Assembly (NCBI RefSeq): GCF_042453785.1
Contig: NC_091670.1
Coordinates: 33,801,501-33,865,500 of the forward strand
Length of the DNA stretch: 64,000 bases
Source of the DNA: Malus domestica
Lineage: Eukaryota; Streptophyta; Magnoliopsida; Rosales; Rosaceae
Direction of reading: 5' to 3'
Shown here: in pieces, positions 23,501-34,660 of the stretch
Position numbering within the stretch: the stretch's first letter is position 1
How the letters are laid out: each line of letters begins with the position of its first letter
Notes under the pieces: generated by a model
The model's input: only the letters and a program-made list of their open reading frames with translations
Database searches by the model: none
Told to the model about the DNA's origin: nothing
Made by a program: the position numbers and the translations under genes

Positions 23501-23874
23501 AGTCTATAAACTGTTAACACGCATAAGCTAATGAACATGTTCCAAGTCTTTTTTAAGTGTTGGTTATGTACCACTCATTCGATATCATATGCACTTGATG
23601 CCCACCTGCTTCAATTTTTTTCCCATTGTTGAATCACGATGAAGAGAACATGATATAAGTTGTAATGATGATCTCCCGGTTCTGCTGCTATTGGCAGGTT
23701 CATATATATCAGCAGATTGAAAAGGCAGGCATAACATATATAAGCGTCGGTCACCGGCAAACTCTATACGACTTCCACAAGAAGAACTTACGGATCTCCA
23801 CCGCGGAACCCAGTAGCGCCGAACCCAATTGGAGCATTGAATCCATCAATCGAGAAACATTATACAACTTATGA
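17592..23874 (+). CDS. ABCD2: ABC transporter D family member 2-like, chloroplastic (copy A, intact)
   Basis: Half-size ABC transporter of subfamily D, likely in a plastid membrane like the Arabidopsis ABCD2 it resembles; its substrate is not settled. Ten exons: 17592-17939, 18023-18212, 18326-18393, 20091-20417, 20509-20673, 21429-21657, 22317-22555, 22650-22974, 23067-23338, 23698-23874. All have GT-AG borders and matching phases, giving about 779 residues. Exon 1 encodes a Ser/Arg-rich transit-like leader. The ABC_membrane_2 region spans about residues 120-480, with WRAWMTKHYM and the EAA-like AESIAFYSGE. The nucleotide-binding domain has Walker A GPSGSGKTS (525-533), signature LSLGEQQ (686-692), Walker B LVLLDE (706-711) and H-loop His740. 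The start is the first in-frame ATG shared with copies B and C. Intron 3 carries two MITEs. A copia element lies 129 bp past the stop. Not seen: any disabling mutation. Confidence 0.9.
18477..18703. mobile_element. MITE in intron 3 of ABCD2 copy A
   Basis: A 30-bp imperfect inverted repeat at 18477-18506 and 18674-18703 shares the perfect core TGTGCTTTTAAAATGACT and its complement. The 227-bp block is AT-rich, non-coding and absent from intron 3 of copies B and C. The target duplication is not clear. Confidence 0.7.
19117..19338. mobile_element. Mutator-type MITE in intron 3 of ABCD2 copy A
   Basis: Perfect 19-bp terminal inverted repeats GGAAGAGGATCCCCTTCGG (19117-19135 and inverted at 19320-19338) are flanked by the 9-bp target duplication AGAAATCCG (19108-19116 and 19339-19347). 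At 222 bp, non-coding, with a 9-bp duplication, it fits a Mutator-like MITE. It is absent from copies B and C. Confidence 0.85.
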
Positions 23875-24002
23875 AACGTATAATTGCAGCTGCCTTTTCT
23901 TACATTAGGTCACTTGTTTGTTCTGTTTCTCTGGTGTGTTGCAAGTGTTTTTGGGTCCTTTGTATCATAAGTAGTTTCTGCAAAACTTTCTACGGTTTAT
24001 AT

Positions 24003-24271
24003 TATAAAACTTAGAACACTTAAGGTTTTCAGCTGAATTTGCCTATCCATATAATGATGGATTACAAATTACAGAAGGGTTTTGAAAAAACCCCATTTAC
24101 ACGCACTGTTTGAATTTCAAATGATACAAAGCTATCAGACTTAGCTAAGAAACATTCAAAAGAAACCTAGACCTAACAGACTTGTCTTTGGATAACAGTT
24201 GAACTTTAGAATATCCAACTGAAGAGTTGGAACTAGAGTTGGATGCTTGATAAGTCTGACTTGGAATAACA
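24003..24271 (-). repeat. 3' LTR of the outer copia element (269 bp)
   Basis: Matches 34661-34948 with many substitutions and a loss of roughly 20 bp (the TTGTATTTATATCAG part present in the other copy). On the minus strand it is preceded by a purine tract ending GCGGGGGGA at 24272-24280, the polypurine tract. Confidence 0.85.
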
Positions 24272-24795
24272 TCCCCCCGCAAGCTGACTGGTCGAGCAAC
24301 CACAGGAAGCTTGGACACTAAGAACTTGAAACGTGATGAAGACAGACCCCTTGTGAATAGGTCAGCAATCTGATCTTGGGAACAAATAAAATTTACCAAA
24401 AGCTCTCCACGGACCACTTTCTCCCTGACATAGTGATAATCCACTACTAAATGTTTCGTGCGCGAGTAGAACACCGGGTTAGAAGCTAAGGCTATGGAGG
24501 AAACATTATCACACCATATTTGAGGCCTGAGAAGATTTAAATGCAGGTCTCTGAACAATGAGCGTAACCAAGATAACTCAGCGACAGTGTATGCAAGCTG
24601 CCTAGACTCGGCTTCTATACTAGACCTAGAGACAGTTTTCTGTTTCTTCGAAGACCATGACACTAAATTTGGTCCCAAATAAACACAAAAACCACTAGTG
24701 GAGCCGCGTGTATCTAGGTTGCCCACATAATCTCTGCATCTAAAAAAGCACGTAGTTGTACACCACCAGGTTTGTATACAAGACCATGATCATAC
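24272..24795 (-). pseudogene. RNase H region of the outer copia element
   Basis: Shows GNLDTRGSTSGFCVYLG, LVSWSSKKQKTVSRSSIEAE, WCDNVSSIALASNPVFYSRTKH and QIADLFTRGL, the standard copia RNase H motifs with the catalytic Asp/Glu contexts. A 1-nt shift lies just upstream (near 24728). The preceding residues (DHGLVYKPGG) join the RT part at 30061 once the inner copia is skipped. Confidence 0.85.
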
Positions 24796-25255
24796 TGTTT
24801 GAAATGGTACCAGGCATGTTGTTTGAGGTTGATAAAGATTGAAACTTTGAATAAAGGTTTGAAGAAATTTGTGTTTTTTCAAGAGAGAAAAGGGAGAGCA
24901 AGAGTCTGTGTGTATTTTTCATATATCTCAACAAAAGCAAATTACAAGGACTATATTTATCACTGCTGGTCTAAAAACAGATCCTACATATAGGGACCTA
25001 GTACTCCTCTCCGACCATTAATGGTTATCGGAGGATATCATCCATCCACTTGGAAGAAGATGAGAATGCTCAGTACAATTAAAAAGATAAGAACACCAGC
25101 TGTAATCTTTCTAAAACTAGAAAAAGAAACTAGCCGTTGCATTTAATGGCTCCTTCTAATTTTAGTAAGGTCTTCATTTCTTCACACTTCTCAGCTTCCT
25201 TTCGATTTCATCTGCAGGTTAACTCTAAAGCTAGGAGGCAGCTTAATTCTCAACA
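24796..25255 (-). repeat. 3' LTR of the inner copia element (460 bp)
   Basis: Near-identical to 29586-30060. It ends CAACA on the plus strand at 25255, overlapping the last codons of pol, whose stop is at 25243. Confidence 0.93.
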
Positions 25256-26019
25256 GCCTCTCCTAAGCTGCTTACTGGCTTCAGTCCTAACTTCATCCTC
25301 AAGTAATTGAATCGATCTTTAGGCAAAGCTTTTGTAAATATATTTGTCAACTGTTCTTGACTCCTGCAATATTCCACATCAATGGATCCTTGCTGCAATG
25401 CTTCCCAAATAAAATGATATTTCCTGTTTATATGTCTGGTTCTCTGATGAAAGACTGGATTTTTGACCATCGATATTGCTGACATGTTGTCACAAAACAA
25501 TGGTGTTGCTTCAGTTTGCATTTCACTAAAATCATCCAACACAAATCTTAGCCAGATAGCTTGAGCTGTTGCCTCAGTTGCTGAGACATACTCTGCTTCT
25601 GCAGTTGACAATGCAACTATGTTTTGCTTGACTGAGGCCCATGAAAATGTACCATTACCAAAGCTGAATGCATACCCATATGTGCTCCTACTATCATATT
25701 CACTGCCAGCCCAATCTGAGTCACAAAATCCAATCAAAACAACATCCTTGTCCTTTGTAAATTCAATGCCATAGCTGAGAGTACCTTGAATGTATCTAAG
25801 AACTCTTTTAGCTATTCCCATGTGCTTCTTCGTGGGACCATGCATGAATCTTGATAGCAAACTGGCAGCATACATTATATCAGGCCTGGTTGCAGTTAAA
25901 TATAATAGACTGCCAACAATTTTCCTAAACAAACCTTCATCAGCCAACTCACTTCCATCAACTTTCTTCAGTTTCTCACCAGTGGGTAGAGGAATTGTCA
26001 CCGACTTACAATCCTCCAA
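25243..26019 (-). pseudogene. Inner copia pol: end of RT and RNase H
   Basis: Open for 258 codons after the third stop. Contains GSLLYLTATRPDIMYA, DSDWAGSEYDSRSTYGYAF (RNase H Asp), TAEAEYVSATEA (Glu), FCDNMSAISMVKNPVFHQ, RTRHINRKYHF and QLTNIFTKALPKDRF, in normal copia order and spacing. All catalytic positions I can check are present. The reading frame continues from 26083-27744 across a TAA. Confidence 0.9.
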
Positions 26020-26082
26020 GCCAAACTTTACGAGTAAAGACTTTGCATACTTGCTTTGATGAATAAAAACCCCTTTATCAGT

Positions 26083-27744
26083 TTATAGAACTCCCATTCC
26101 CAAGAAATGATGTAAGAGTCCTAAATCAGTCATCTTATATTTCTGCATCATGTCTCTTTTAAACTCATTGAGCAATGTATTGCTGCTTCCAGTGTACACT
26201 ATATCATCAACATATATAGAGACTATGATCAGATTTCCTTCTTCATCAGTTCTGGTATATAAGGTAGCCTCACTAGTGCTCCTTTTGAAATTGCAACTAG
26301 TGAGATAAGTGTCAATCTCACTGTACCAGGCTCTCGGAGCCTGCTTCAAACCATAGAGAGCCTTCTTTAACTTATAGACCTTGTGACTTGTATTTTCAAC
26401 TTCAAAACCCTCTGGTTGTTCAGTGTAAACCTCATCCTCAAGTACTCCATTCAAGAAGGCTGACTTAACATCTAATTGGAACAGCTTCCAACCCTTTTGT
26501 GCTGCAAGTGCAATCAAGGTTCTAATTGTATCTAACCTTGCCACTGGGGCAAATGTTTCATTATAATCAATACCAGGTTTCTGGGCATACCCTTTTGCCA
26601 TAAGCTTAGCCTTGTGCTTTTGAACTGTTCCATCCAGATTCAACTTAGTTTTGAACACCCATTTGACTCCTATGACTGGTTTGTCTGCAGGCCTTTCCAC
26701 CAGCTCCCAAGTTCCATTCTTTTCAATAGTTTCAATCTCAGCTTCCATTGCTTCCTTCCATGCTTTGTCTTCAATAGCATCATGATAGGTTTCAGGTTCA
26801 ATAATGGTCATATGACATCTTGCATAGATGTCTTCCAAGCTTCTCAGCTTTACTGGTGTATTGCTTGGTGTTGAACATTGACTGGTATTGGCAATGTTGT
26901 TTCCAGGGACATATTCATCATCTGAGACTAATTGAGTGAGATTTGGAGAGTCAATGCTGTGAGTTTCATGAGGGGATTCTTCAGTTTCAATTATCTCAAA
27001 ATTTTCATTTCCAATGGTGAGAGGCATGTAAACTGTTTCATCTTGCTTGCTTTCGCAATTCCAGGACTTGTTCTCATCGAATACAACACTTCTTGAGAGT
27101 ATGATCTTCTTAGTTTGAAGATTATAGATCTTGTAGCCTTTCTCACAGCTGCAATACCCCATAAAGATTCCCTTGCTTTCTTTGTCATCAAATTTCTGTC
27201 TGAGATTTGATGGAATGTGACTGTAAGAGATACTTCCAAACACTCTCAGATGTTTTACATCTGGTTTTCTCCCTGTGAAAGCTTCAAATGGTGTTTTGTC
27301 TGAGACTGCAGTAGTATAACACCTATTTTGCAGATACACTGCAATGCCAACTGCTTCAGCCCAAAACTTGACAGGAATTTTCTTCTCAGACATCATTGAT
27401 CTTGCCATTTCTCCAATGGTTCTATTTCTTCTCTCAGCAACCTCATTTTGCTGAGGTGAGTAGGCAATAGTCAGCTGCCTCTCCATGCCAAGATCACTGC
27501 AATACTCAAGGAATTCATGTGAAGTGTATTCTCCACCTCTGTCACTACTTAGTTTCTTCAATTTGAATCCACTTTGAAGTTCAACAAATGCTTTGAATTT
27601 TTTGAACACATTTATCACATCTGATTTGTTTTTGAGGAAATATACCCAACACATCCTTGAGTAATCATCAATGAATGTGATGAAGTATTTGTTCCCTCCA
27701 ATGGACTCATTTTGCATTGGACCACATACATCTGTGTGCACCAA
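26083..27744 (-). pseudogene. Inner copia pol: integrase core and reverse transcriptase
   Basis: Integrase core with VHTDVCGP, DDYSRMCWVYFLK, SDRGGEYTS and the Glu context SPQQNEVAERRNRTI (D, D, E). Then comes the KTPFEAFTGRKPDVKHLRVFG segment and RT motifs WVFKTKLNLDGTVQKHKA, ARLDTIRTLIALAAQKGW, FQLDVKSAFLNG, LYGLKQAPRAWY and YVDDIVYTGSS. The frame ends at a TAA (26083-26085) at a position where CAA (Gln) would be usual in relatives (inference). Confidence 0.9.
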
Positions 27745-27792
27745 TTCAAGTGGATTGTTTGCTCTCCAAGGTTTCTCATTCTCAAATGGTTC

Positions 27793-29085
27793 TCAGTGAC
27801 TTTTACCATACACACAGCTTTCACATACTCCTTCTTTTTCTGAGAAATCAGGTAAACCCAACACCATTTGTGTTTGCTGCATTTTCTTCATGCTAGTAAA
27901 ATTCAAATGACCCAATCTTCTATGCCAAACCCATGGATCTTCTTGTATTGCTGCTTTCCTTGCCACTGAGTTGACAGATTCCATGGACAATGGAAAACAT
28001 CTATTTCCAGTCATTGCAACTTTAGCAACAACATTATCAAGACTACTATCATCACATATTAATGCACAGTTTCCTCCAAATAGAATGTAGTACCCATGCT
28101 GCATCATTTGCCCTATGTTCAGTAGGTTTTCATCTAATCCAGGAACTAGCAGCACTTCATTTATGTATATTCTCCTTTTTCGTGTCTCAACTACAAGTGT
28201 CCATTTTCCTGTAGCTTGAACAAGGTCTCCAGTGCCCATTTTTACTTTGCAGGTCACTGACTTATCAAGATTGATCAATAAGGACTCTTGAGAGGTCATG
28301 TGATTGCTACATGCGCTGTCCACAAACCACACAGACTTGCTTGATGCAATTGAACTTGCATGACAAGCATAGAACATTGTTCCTGTGACTGCATCTTCTT
28401 CCTTTGCACAATTTGCAACCTGTTTACCATTGTCACAGTCCTTAGATAAGTGACCAAATCGACTGCATCTTCCACACTTGGGTTTTCCTTTATATCTGCA
28501 TATACCAAAATGGTATTTGTCACATACTTGACATAGCAGTTTCACATTTCCTTGGCTGCCACTTGGTTGTTTGTTGTGTGCAGTAAATTTGTTGTTCCAG
28601 CCACTACCACTGCCATTATTCCAGTTGTTACCACTGCCATTGTTCCAGTTGTTTTGAGACCAATTCTTACCCTTCTTATACTGACCCCATTTTGGGTTTG
28701 TCCTATACTGAGACCCTTTGACACTTCCAGTGCCATTTCCATTTCCTCCAACTTTAAGGCTGCTGAAAGCCCTCTCAGTACCTGTGTATTTCTCTCTTTC
28801 ATCATGCAAGTCTTCTCTTTTATCATAGACTTTCACTGAAGCTAAGACTTCCTCAACTCTAATAGTGTCTAGATCTCTGGTTTCTTCAATGATTGACACT
28901 ATGGACTTATATCTCCTACTTAGACTCATCAACAACTTTTGAACAATTCTTTTCTCTGTTACATCTTCTCCTAGAGATTTCAAGTTGTTTATTATCTCAA
29001 AGAACCGAGCCAGGTAGTCATCTAGAGATTCAACATCACTCATCCTTAGATATTCAAAATCAGCTCTAATGGCTTGTAATTTCAC
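27793..29085 (-). pseudogene. Inner copia gag end, protease and integrase N-terminus
   Basis: Gag segment SLDDYLARFFEIINNLKSLG, a repeated NNWNNGSG glycine/asparagine linker, CCHC zinc knuckle CGRCSRFGHLSKDC, protease active site VWFVDSACSNHMT, then the integrase HHCC region (WHRRLGHLNF...CESC). The frame stops at TGA 27793-27795, one base from CGA. It is open upstream to the stop at 29104. Confidence 0.9.
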
Positions 29086-29103
29086 AGCTCTTACCTTTTT
29101 ATC

Positions 29104-29475
29104 TCATCTGAACTCTCTTCTCAGGATTTCCCAGGCACCCTTTGCAGTCTTCTCATTTCGGATTCTGGGAAAAAGTTCATCAGTGATTGCTCCTTGAATG
29201 AGGCTTAGAGCCTTGGCATTCTTGATCTTTTCCTCCTTTGAAACAACTGGTCTTTCAACTGGAATGTGCTCTGACTCGTTTTCTCCTTCTTCCTCAGAGA
29301 TTTCCTCTGTGGAAGTTTGTTGTCCAGCAAGACCAGCTTCAACCACATCCCATAAATCGTAGGTTATGAGAATGGTTTCCATTTTTACGGCCCAAAAATC
29401 GTTTGATCCATTAAATTGTGGTGTTCGTAAATCACCACCAGATGAGCTTGATCCAGCCATCTTCTTAGGCAGCAC
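29104..29475 (-). pseudogene. Inner copia gag N-terminus
   Basis: Starts MLPKKMAGSSSSGG, then FNGSNDFWAVKMETIL, a copia gag start (Y/F-W-x-x-KM). Contains an acidic linker (EEISEEEGENESEH) and ends WEILRREFR before TGA at 29104-29106. Homology continues in the same frame (VKLQAIRADFE), so this is a point stop, not a true gag end. Confidence 0.85.
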
Positions 29476-29573
29476 CGCTCAAATGGTTATAAAGGTACCA
29501 CCTTTAAGGTTTTTTTTTTCGGAGATGGATCTTTCTCACAATATCACGCCATTTCTTCGGAATCAGACCTAGA

Positions 29574-29585
29574 GCTCTGATACCA
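29574..29585 (-). other. Primer-binding site of inner copia (tRNA-Met type)
   Basis: Read on the minus strand it is TGGTATCAGAGC, directly abutting the 5' LTR (29586-30060). This is the initiator tRNA-Met complement used by most plant copia elements. Confidence 0.92.
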
Positions 29586-30060
29586 TGTTTGAAATGGTAC
29601 CAGGCATGTTGTTTGAGGTTGATAAAGATTGAAACTTTGAATAAAGGTTTGAAGAAATTTGTGTTTTTTCAAGAGAGAAAATGGAGAGCAAGAGTCTGTG
29701 TGTATTTTTCATATATCTCAACAAAAGCAAATTACAAGGACTATATTTATCATCGCTGGTCTAAAAACAGATCCTACATATAGGGACCTAGTACTCCTCT
29801 CCGGCCATTAATGGTTATCGGAGGATATCATCCATCCACTTGGAAGAAGATGAGAATGCTCAGTACAATTAAAAAGATAAGAACACCAGCTGTAATCTTT
29901 CTAAAACTAGAAAAAGAAACTAGCCGTTGCATTTAATGGCTCCTTCTAATTTTAGTAAGGTCTTCATTTCTTCACACTTCTCAGCTTCCTTTCGATTTCA
30001 TCTGCAGGTTTACCTTCTGCAGGTTAACTCTAAAGCTAGGAAGCAGCTTAATTCTCAACA
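29586..30060 (-). repeat. 5' LTR of the inner copia element (475 bp)
   Basis: Fifteen bp longer than its partner through a duplication around CTGCAGGTT (30004-30024). Otherwise it differs by about five bases. Followed by the target duplication CATAC. Confidence 0.93.
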
Positions 30061-30234
30061 CATACGTGGCCTTCAAGTAACGCAATATACGTTTAACTGC
30101 CATCCAATGGGTATCCTTGGGTGAATGCATAAATTGGCATACCTGGTTAATAGCGTAAGAAAGATCAGGCATTGTGATAGTTAAATATTGTAAAGCACCG
30201 AAGACGCTTTGATACTGTTCTTCATCCTTGTAGG
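30061..30234 (-). pseudogene. Outer copia RT C-terminal piece
   Basis: Encodes DEEQYQSVFGALQYLT, MPDLSYAINQVCQFMH and RILRYLKATYV, the usual region between RT and RNase H in copia pol. It is bounded by the inner copia on the left and the hAT-like element on the right. Confidence 0.85.
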
Positions 30235-31161
30235 CAATGGTGGACCCATAGAGGGACCTGGGAGGTCCAAGGACCCATCGGCAACCCTGAATCGTTGCTT
30301 GAAATTTTCCAGAGACCCCTCGCACTCAAGAAGGAAAGCATGTGTGTGTAAGCTGCAACGGCTGATCGGCGGCGTCTTTGGAGAAGACGATTTCGTGAAG
30401 AAGTTTTCTTTTTTTAAGGCTTGGCCCAAAACGCTAGTTTGGCCAACTATTTTTTATTTTTTTAATTAAAACAATATACAAAACGCAGTCATTAGTGTAT
30501 ATTTTGTTTTAAATTCCCAGCTAGCACGTCTCCCAAGTCCCACTCTTCCCCATCCCATTGCCCTGATTTTCACATATTCACCCAATCCCCAATTCTCTAA
30601 TTTTCAAAACCCTCAAATTCTAAATCCTACCTGATCCCATATTTAAACTTTACTCCAATATCATACCTCAATTTGTTTCAAATCTCCACACCAACACCAT
30701 TTGGTTCAAAATTCATGCTAGTTTTTTGGTATTCTAATCTAATCTCAATTAAATTATATTAGATATTGATGGAGGTTTATAGTCAATTATTTGATATGAT
30801 TATTTATATGTTTTATGTTTTATGTTTGTATTCTCATGTGATTATTGGATTTTAGATGGAATTTTTGTTTATTGGTTAATTGGTATATGTTTTTGTGTTT
30901 TTATTTTTTTTATCAATTATGTAATGTAGAGAGATAAGAAACATGGAAAGATTTTCACCAAAGCCAATAGCATCCTCTATTTGTTCAGATAATTCAAGTT
31001 CAAGATAACATGAGTGTTACATTGATTTGAATAATCTTAAAAGAGACCTGAGAATAAAACTTCAATGTTATAATTAAACTTTTCAATGTTATTTTTATCT
31101 ATTAATTTTTTTACCTTTATTATTGGGATCCTTCAAGTTTAAAATCTTGGATCCACCACTG
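30235..31161. mobile_element. Non-autonomous hAT-like element inside the outer copia RT
   Basis: The left end CAATGGTGGACCC and the right end GGATCCACCACTG are inverted repeats (CARTGGTGGAYCC). An 8-bp duplication CTTGTAGG (30227-30234) and TTTGTAGG (31162-31169) flanks it, with one mismatch. The CAGTGGYGG-type end and 8-bp duplication are hAT traits. The 927-bp interior has no transposase. Skipping it plus one duplication joins the copia pol frame without gap. Confidence 0.85.
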
Positions 31162-31965
31162 TTTGTAGGGTTCACCATCATAGACACTGAGTTTATTTCC
31201 TACAGGAGCCAAAGTAGCAATAGGCTTGGCATTTGTAAACTTTGTGCGTTCCAACAAATCAAGAGCATACTTTGATTGCATCAGATGCATGTGATCATCA
31301 AAATATGTGACTTTAACACCCAAGAAATAACTTAATGGACCCAAGTATTTCATGGAAAATAACGTGCTGATCTTCTTGATTAACCATGACATTTGAGTGT
31401 TGTTGTTCCCTGTGAGCAATACGTCATCAACATATATTAACAAGATCAAATAAACTCATCTTTGATTAAAAACAAACAGAGAGTAATCACACATGGACTC
31501 TTGGAACCCCAATTGAAGCAAAAAATCAGAAAACCTCTGAAACTAGGCCCTCGGTGCCTGTTTTAATCCATATAAACTTCACTGGAGTTTGCAAACATGA
31601 TCAAGATACTGTTTATCAATGAAACTCGGTGGTTGTCTCATATATACATCCCCATTGAGATACCCATGCAAAAATGCATTTTGGACGTCCAACTGTCGAA
31701 CATGCCACTTCTTTGAAATTGCAAGACTTAAAACAAGTCTAATCGTGCTATGCTTGACAACAGGACTAAAGGTCTCCTTGTAATTGATCCCTAGTTTCTT
31801 ATGAAAAGCATTTGCCACAAACCTCGCCTTATGCCTCTCAATCGAGCCATCTGCACGTTGTTTGATCTTAAACACCCGCTTATTTGGCAATGGGTTCATG
31901 CCACTATGATAAGGGATAAGGTTCCAAGTGCCACACCGCTGCAAGGCACTGAATTCTTGGGCCAT
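31162..31965 (-). pseudogene. Outer copia reverse transcriptase core
   Basis: Two open pieces: 31579-31965 with RVFKIKQRADGSIERHKARF, SPVVKHSTIRLVLSLA and VRQLDVQNAFLHGYL (first catalytic Asp), and 31120-31449 with LIYVDDVLLTGNNN (catalytic DD) and FSMKYLGPLSYFLGVKV. The roughly 130 bp between them contains stops within otherwise recognisable RT sequence. Confidence 0.85.
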
Positions 31966-32053
31966 TGCAGTCCTTCATTCCTTGTGTTTTATTGCCTGGC
32001 TAAAACACGTTGGTTCAAAAACTTTCTTATCAATAATAACATGCAAAGCATAT

Positions 32054-32602
32054 TTAGGATTTGACTTTTTTGACCCCAGCTTTGGACCGAGTCATCATTG
32101 AGTGTACTGGAGGTGAAAGATGATTTAAAGCATCAACCGTTGTAGATGGTATTGACTGAGATTGGTTCACACTAATTGAAGGCAATAATTCTTGCTCATT
32201 TGAGAGAGAAAGCGGTGCACGAAAGCAGGGAATACGATCAGGTTGTATTATAGGTGTGGTGTGACTATTTGTGGTGAAGGACACATGTAATCTAGTGGAA
32301 GGCTCATGATTGACTATGGGTGAGGCTAAGGTTTGAGGAGTCGGTGGTGGATGAGTGTTTGAGTTTGGAAAGGTTATGATAAGGTCAGGTATATGTGAGT
32401 TACCTGTATCGTGGACGTTTTCCTTGAGAGATGTAAGCTCCTTGAATGAAAAAAAGTCCTCATCGAATAAAACATGGCGAGACAAATAAATTCGTCTCGT
32501 GGATAAATCCAAACACTTGTATTTTTGATGATTCAACGAGTATCCTAAGAAGACACGCGACTTAGACTTGGGTCGAAGTTTATTCCGTGAGTATGGTGTC
32601 AA
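32054..32602 (-). pseudogene. Outer copia integrase C-terminus and linker to RT
   Basis: Begins with KLRPKSKSRVFLGYSLNHQKYKCL and RIYLSRHVLFDED, the conserved copia segment after the integrase core (CVFLGY...H-VxFDE). A Pro/Ser/Thr-rich linker leading into RT follows. Confidence 0.8.
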
Positions 32603-33427
32603 TCAAGGAAAACATTTAGAGCCAAAAACTTTAAAAGATTCATAACTCGGTTAAACAACTTTTCATACGGGGAGACATTTGACAAAACTCTAGTTGGTAA
32701 TCTATTTATTATATAAGTGGTTGTCAAAAAAGAATCAAACAAATATTGATCAGGCATGTGAGCATGAGAAAGCAAGACAACACTAGTTTCGACTATATGA
32801 CGATGTTTTCTTTCCGCAATTCCATTTTGCTCAAGATGTTTGGGGCATGAAAAAAGTTAGGATATTCCCTCAATTGCAAGAAACTGTTTAAAAACATGAC
32901 TTATATACTCACCGCCCTCATCACATTGAAGAAGATTGATGCATTAAACATTTTTTCAACATGTGCCTTGAATGTAACAAAAATCCCAAACACTTCAGAT
33001 TTGTTTTTCATGGGAATCATCCACAAATAATAAATAGTAACGAAAACCTTCAATTGACATAACTGGTGAACACCACACATCTGAATGTAACAGTTCCAAA
33101 GGAAATTTAGACACATACTCTAACTTGTGAAAAGGAAGTTTTGTACTCTTGCCCAAAGGACAAGAATCACAAAACGTTACATCTGCAGTACCAAGACTTG
33201 GTACTTGATTATTGGAAATTAAAAACTTAATAATTGAGGACGTAGGGTGACCAAGACGGGAATGCCATTTTTGGGTCGAGACTCTAACTCATAATTAAGA
33301 ACGCTGAAATAGGATACTTGGACAATCCACCGCCACCTGGAAATGGGTATAACCCATTCTCACATCTCCCTCAGAAAAGTGTCTTCCGGGTCTTGAGGTC
33401 CTTAACAAGAAAAAAAATAAGGGAAGA
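32603..33427 (-). pseudogene. Outer copia integrase core, heavily broken
   Basis: Fragments in several frames resemble integrase: a C-x-x-C-like segment near 33140-33170, a DVWCSP-type first catalytic region near 33060-33080, and a polar HRKHRH/VETSV stretch near 32790. No uninterrupted catalytic triad can be read. Assignment rests on its place between protease and the integrase tail. Confidence 0.6.
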
Positions 33428-33778
33428 TTAGTAAATAACAATGGTTATCAAGGGTAACCTATGTGCGAATATAATGTTTGTGGAGGCAGATGGGCAATGG
33501 AGAATTTGGTTTAGTTCAAATGAGCAATCTTTAGTGTGAATGTGATTAGAACCAGAATGTGAAATGGAAAAGCAAGTATCATTACCTACACCACCAATAT
33601 TTTCTTTACCATTGTACTCCTTAGGGTTTACCAGATTTTGAATGTCAGGAGTCACATAATCGTTGGCACCTGTGTCAAGCAACCAAGTTCCATTTTGTTG
33701 TCGATTCAAAGTGATTGGTGAAGAGGCCATAGCAGTGAGACGTTTTGTTGGCACACGTCCCTCATATGCAGCATTCAT
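33428..33778 (-). pseudogene. Outer copia protease region
   Basis: The protease motif reads WLLDTGANDYVT (catalytic DTGA) followed by a copia-type stretch NHIHTKDCSFELNQILHCPSA and lastly TNIIF. Frame open for 116 codons. A zinc-knuckle remnant (CQICGKLEH-like) lies just upstream near 33810. Confidence 0.8.
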
Positions 33779-33899
33779 TCGTTGATAACTGTCTAGAGCA
33801 GGATGTTCAAGCTTGCCGCAAATCTGGCAAGTGATTCTTTCTCCACTTGAAAACCATCACGTCCATTGCCACGGAAACGTCCACCACGTCCACGGGCAG

Positions 33900-34592
33900 C
33901 AACAAAAGCATTAATCAGAGCAGCTTCAACAGCAGGTACAACTCCATCATTCGCCTCTCTATTGTCAGAAGAAGGGCTTTAAGGGTTGGGCACATGATAG
34001 GAGTATCACGTGCCTGAGCTGCACTCACAAGCATCTCGAATGCAGGACCAAGATTATTAAGAATAATTTGAACCAGTTCATCATCACTTACTGGTTGTCC
34101 GGCAAGAGCAAGGTTATAAGAGACCACGTTCATACGATCTAAATAGTCAGCCACAATGAAGTCCCCTTTTTTTGTCTGGAGTAGTTCATTCCGCAGAAAG
34201 AGGATTCTATTCTGAGAAGTAGAGGCATAACTTTGCTCAAAAGCCTCTCATGTCGCACAAGCAGTGCGCTTGCTGGCTACCATTGAAAGAACAGATGCAG
34301 TTAGCAAGCCATTAATCCAACTGAGGATGATTTGATCATGTTGTGTCCAAGTAGTGTAAGCAAGATTGACAACGGTACTGCCCGCTACCTGCTTTGCAGG
34401 GCAGACGAGAGAGTCGTCGACATATCCCATCAAATCTCGACTCTTTAGGATTGGCAAAATCTGAGTCAACCATAATGGATAGTTGGTGCGGTCAAGCTTG
34501 ATATGAACTACGGTGGTCATGGTTGATGAAAAAGGGTTGGTCGAGGAGATTGCAACAGGGGCAGTGGTGTTTACGATGTTGTTTTCAGCCAT
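33900..34592 (-). pseudogene. Outer copia gag
   Basis: Starts MAENNIVNTTAPVAISS, then VHIKLDRTNYPLWLTQILPIL, the copia gag opening (L-D-x-x-NY-x-W). The second part has MNVVSYNLALAGQPVSDDELV and ILNNLGPAFEMLVSA. The two are separated by a stop and frame change around 34160-34250. Confidence 0.82.
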
Positions 34593-34649
34593 TGGGAAGG
34601 TGATGGGCTTAAAAAAAATTGGATCTTTTTGTGGTCGTTAAACGGAAAG

Positions 34650-34660
34650 GCTCAATACCA
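34650..34660 (-). other. Primer-binding site of outer copia
   Basis: On the minus strand TGGTATTGAGC abuts the 5' LTR. It is a variant of the tRNA-Met complement. Confidence 0.7.

Larger units (their letters stand above)
24796..30060 (-). mobile_element. Young Ty1/copia retrotransposon (inner), minus strand, nearly complete
   Basis: LTRs at 24796-25255 (460 bp) and 29586-30060 (475 bp), starting TGTTGAGAAT on the minus strand, are flanked by perfect CATAC duplications (24791-24795 and 30061-30065). A tRNA-Met primer site abuts the 5' LTR. The LTRs differ by about five substitutions plus a 15-bp tandem duplication at a CTGCAGGTT motif in the 5' copy. A single gag-pol frame of about 1400 codons is broken only by three stops. 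It is inserted in the RT/RNase H region of the outer copia element. Confidence 0.95.
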
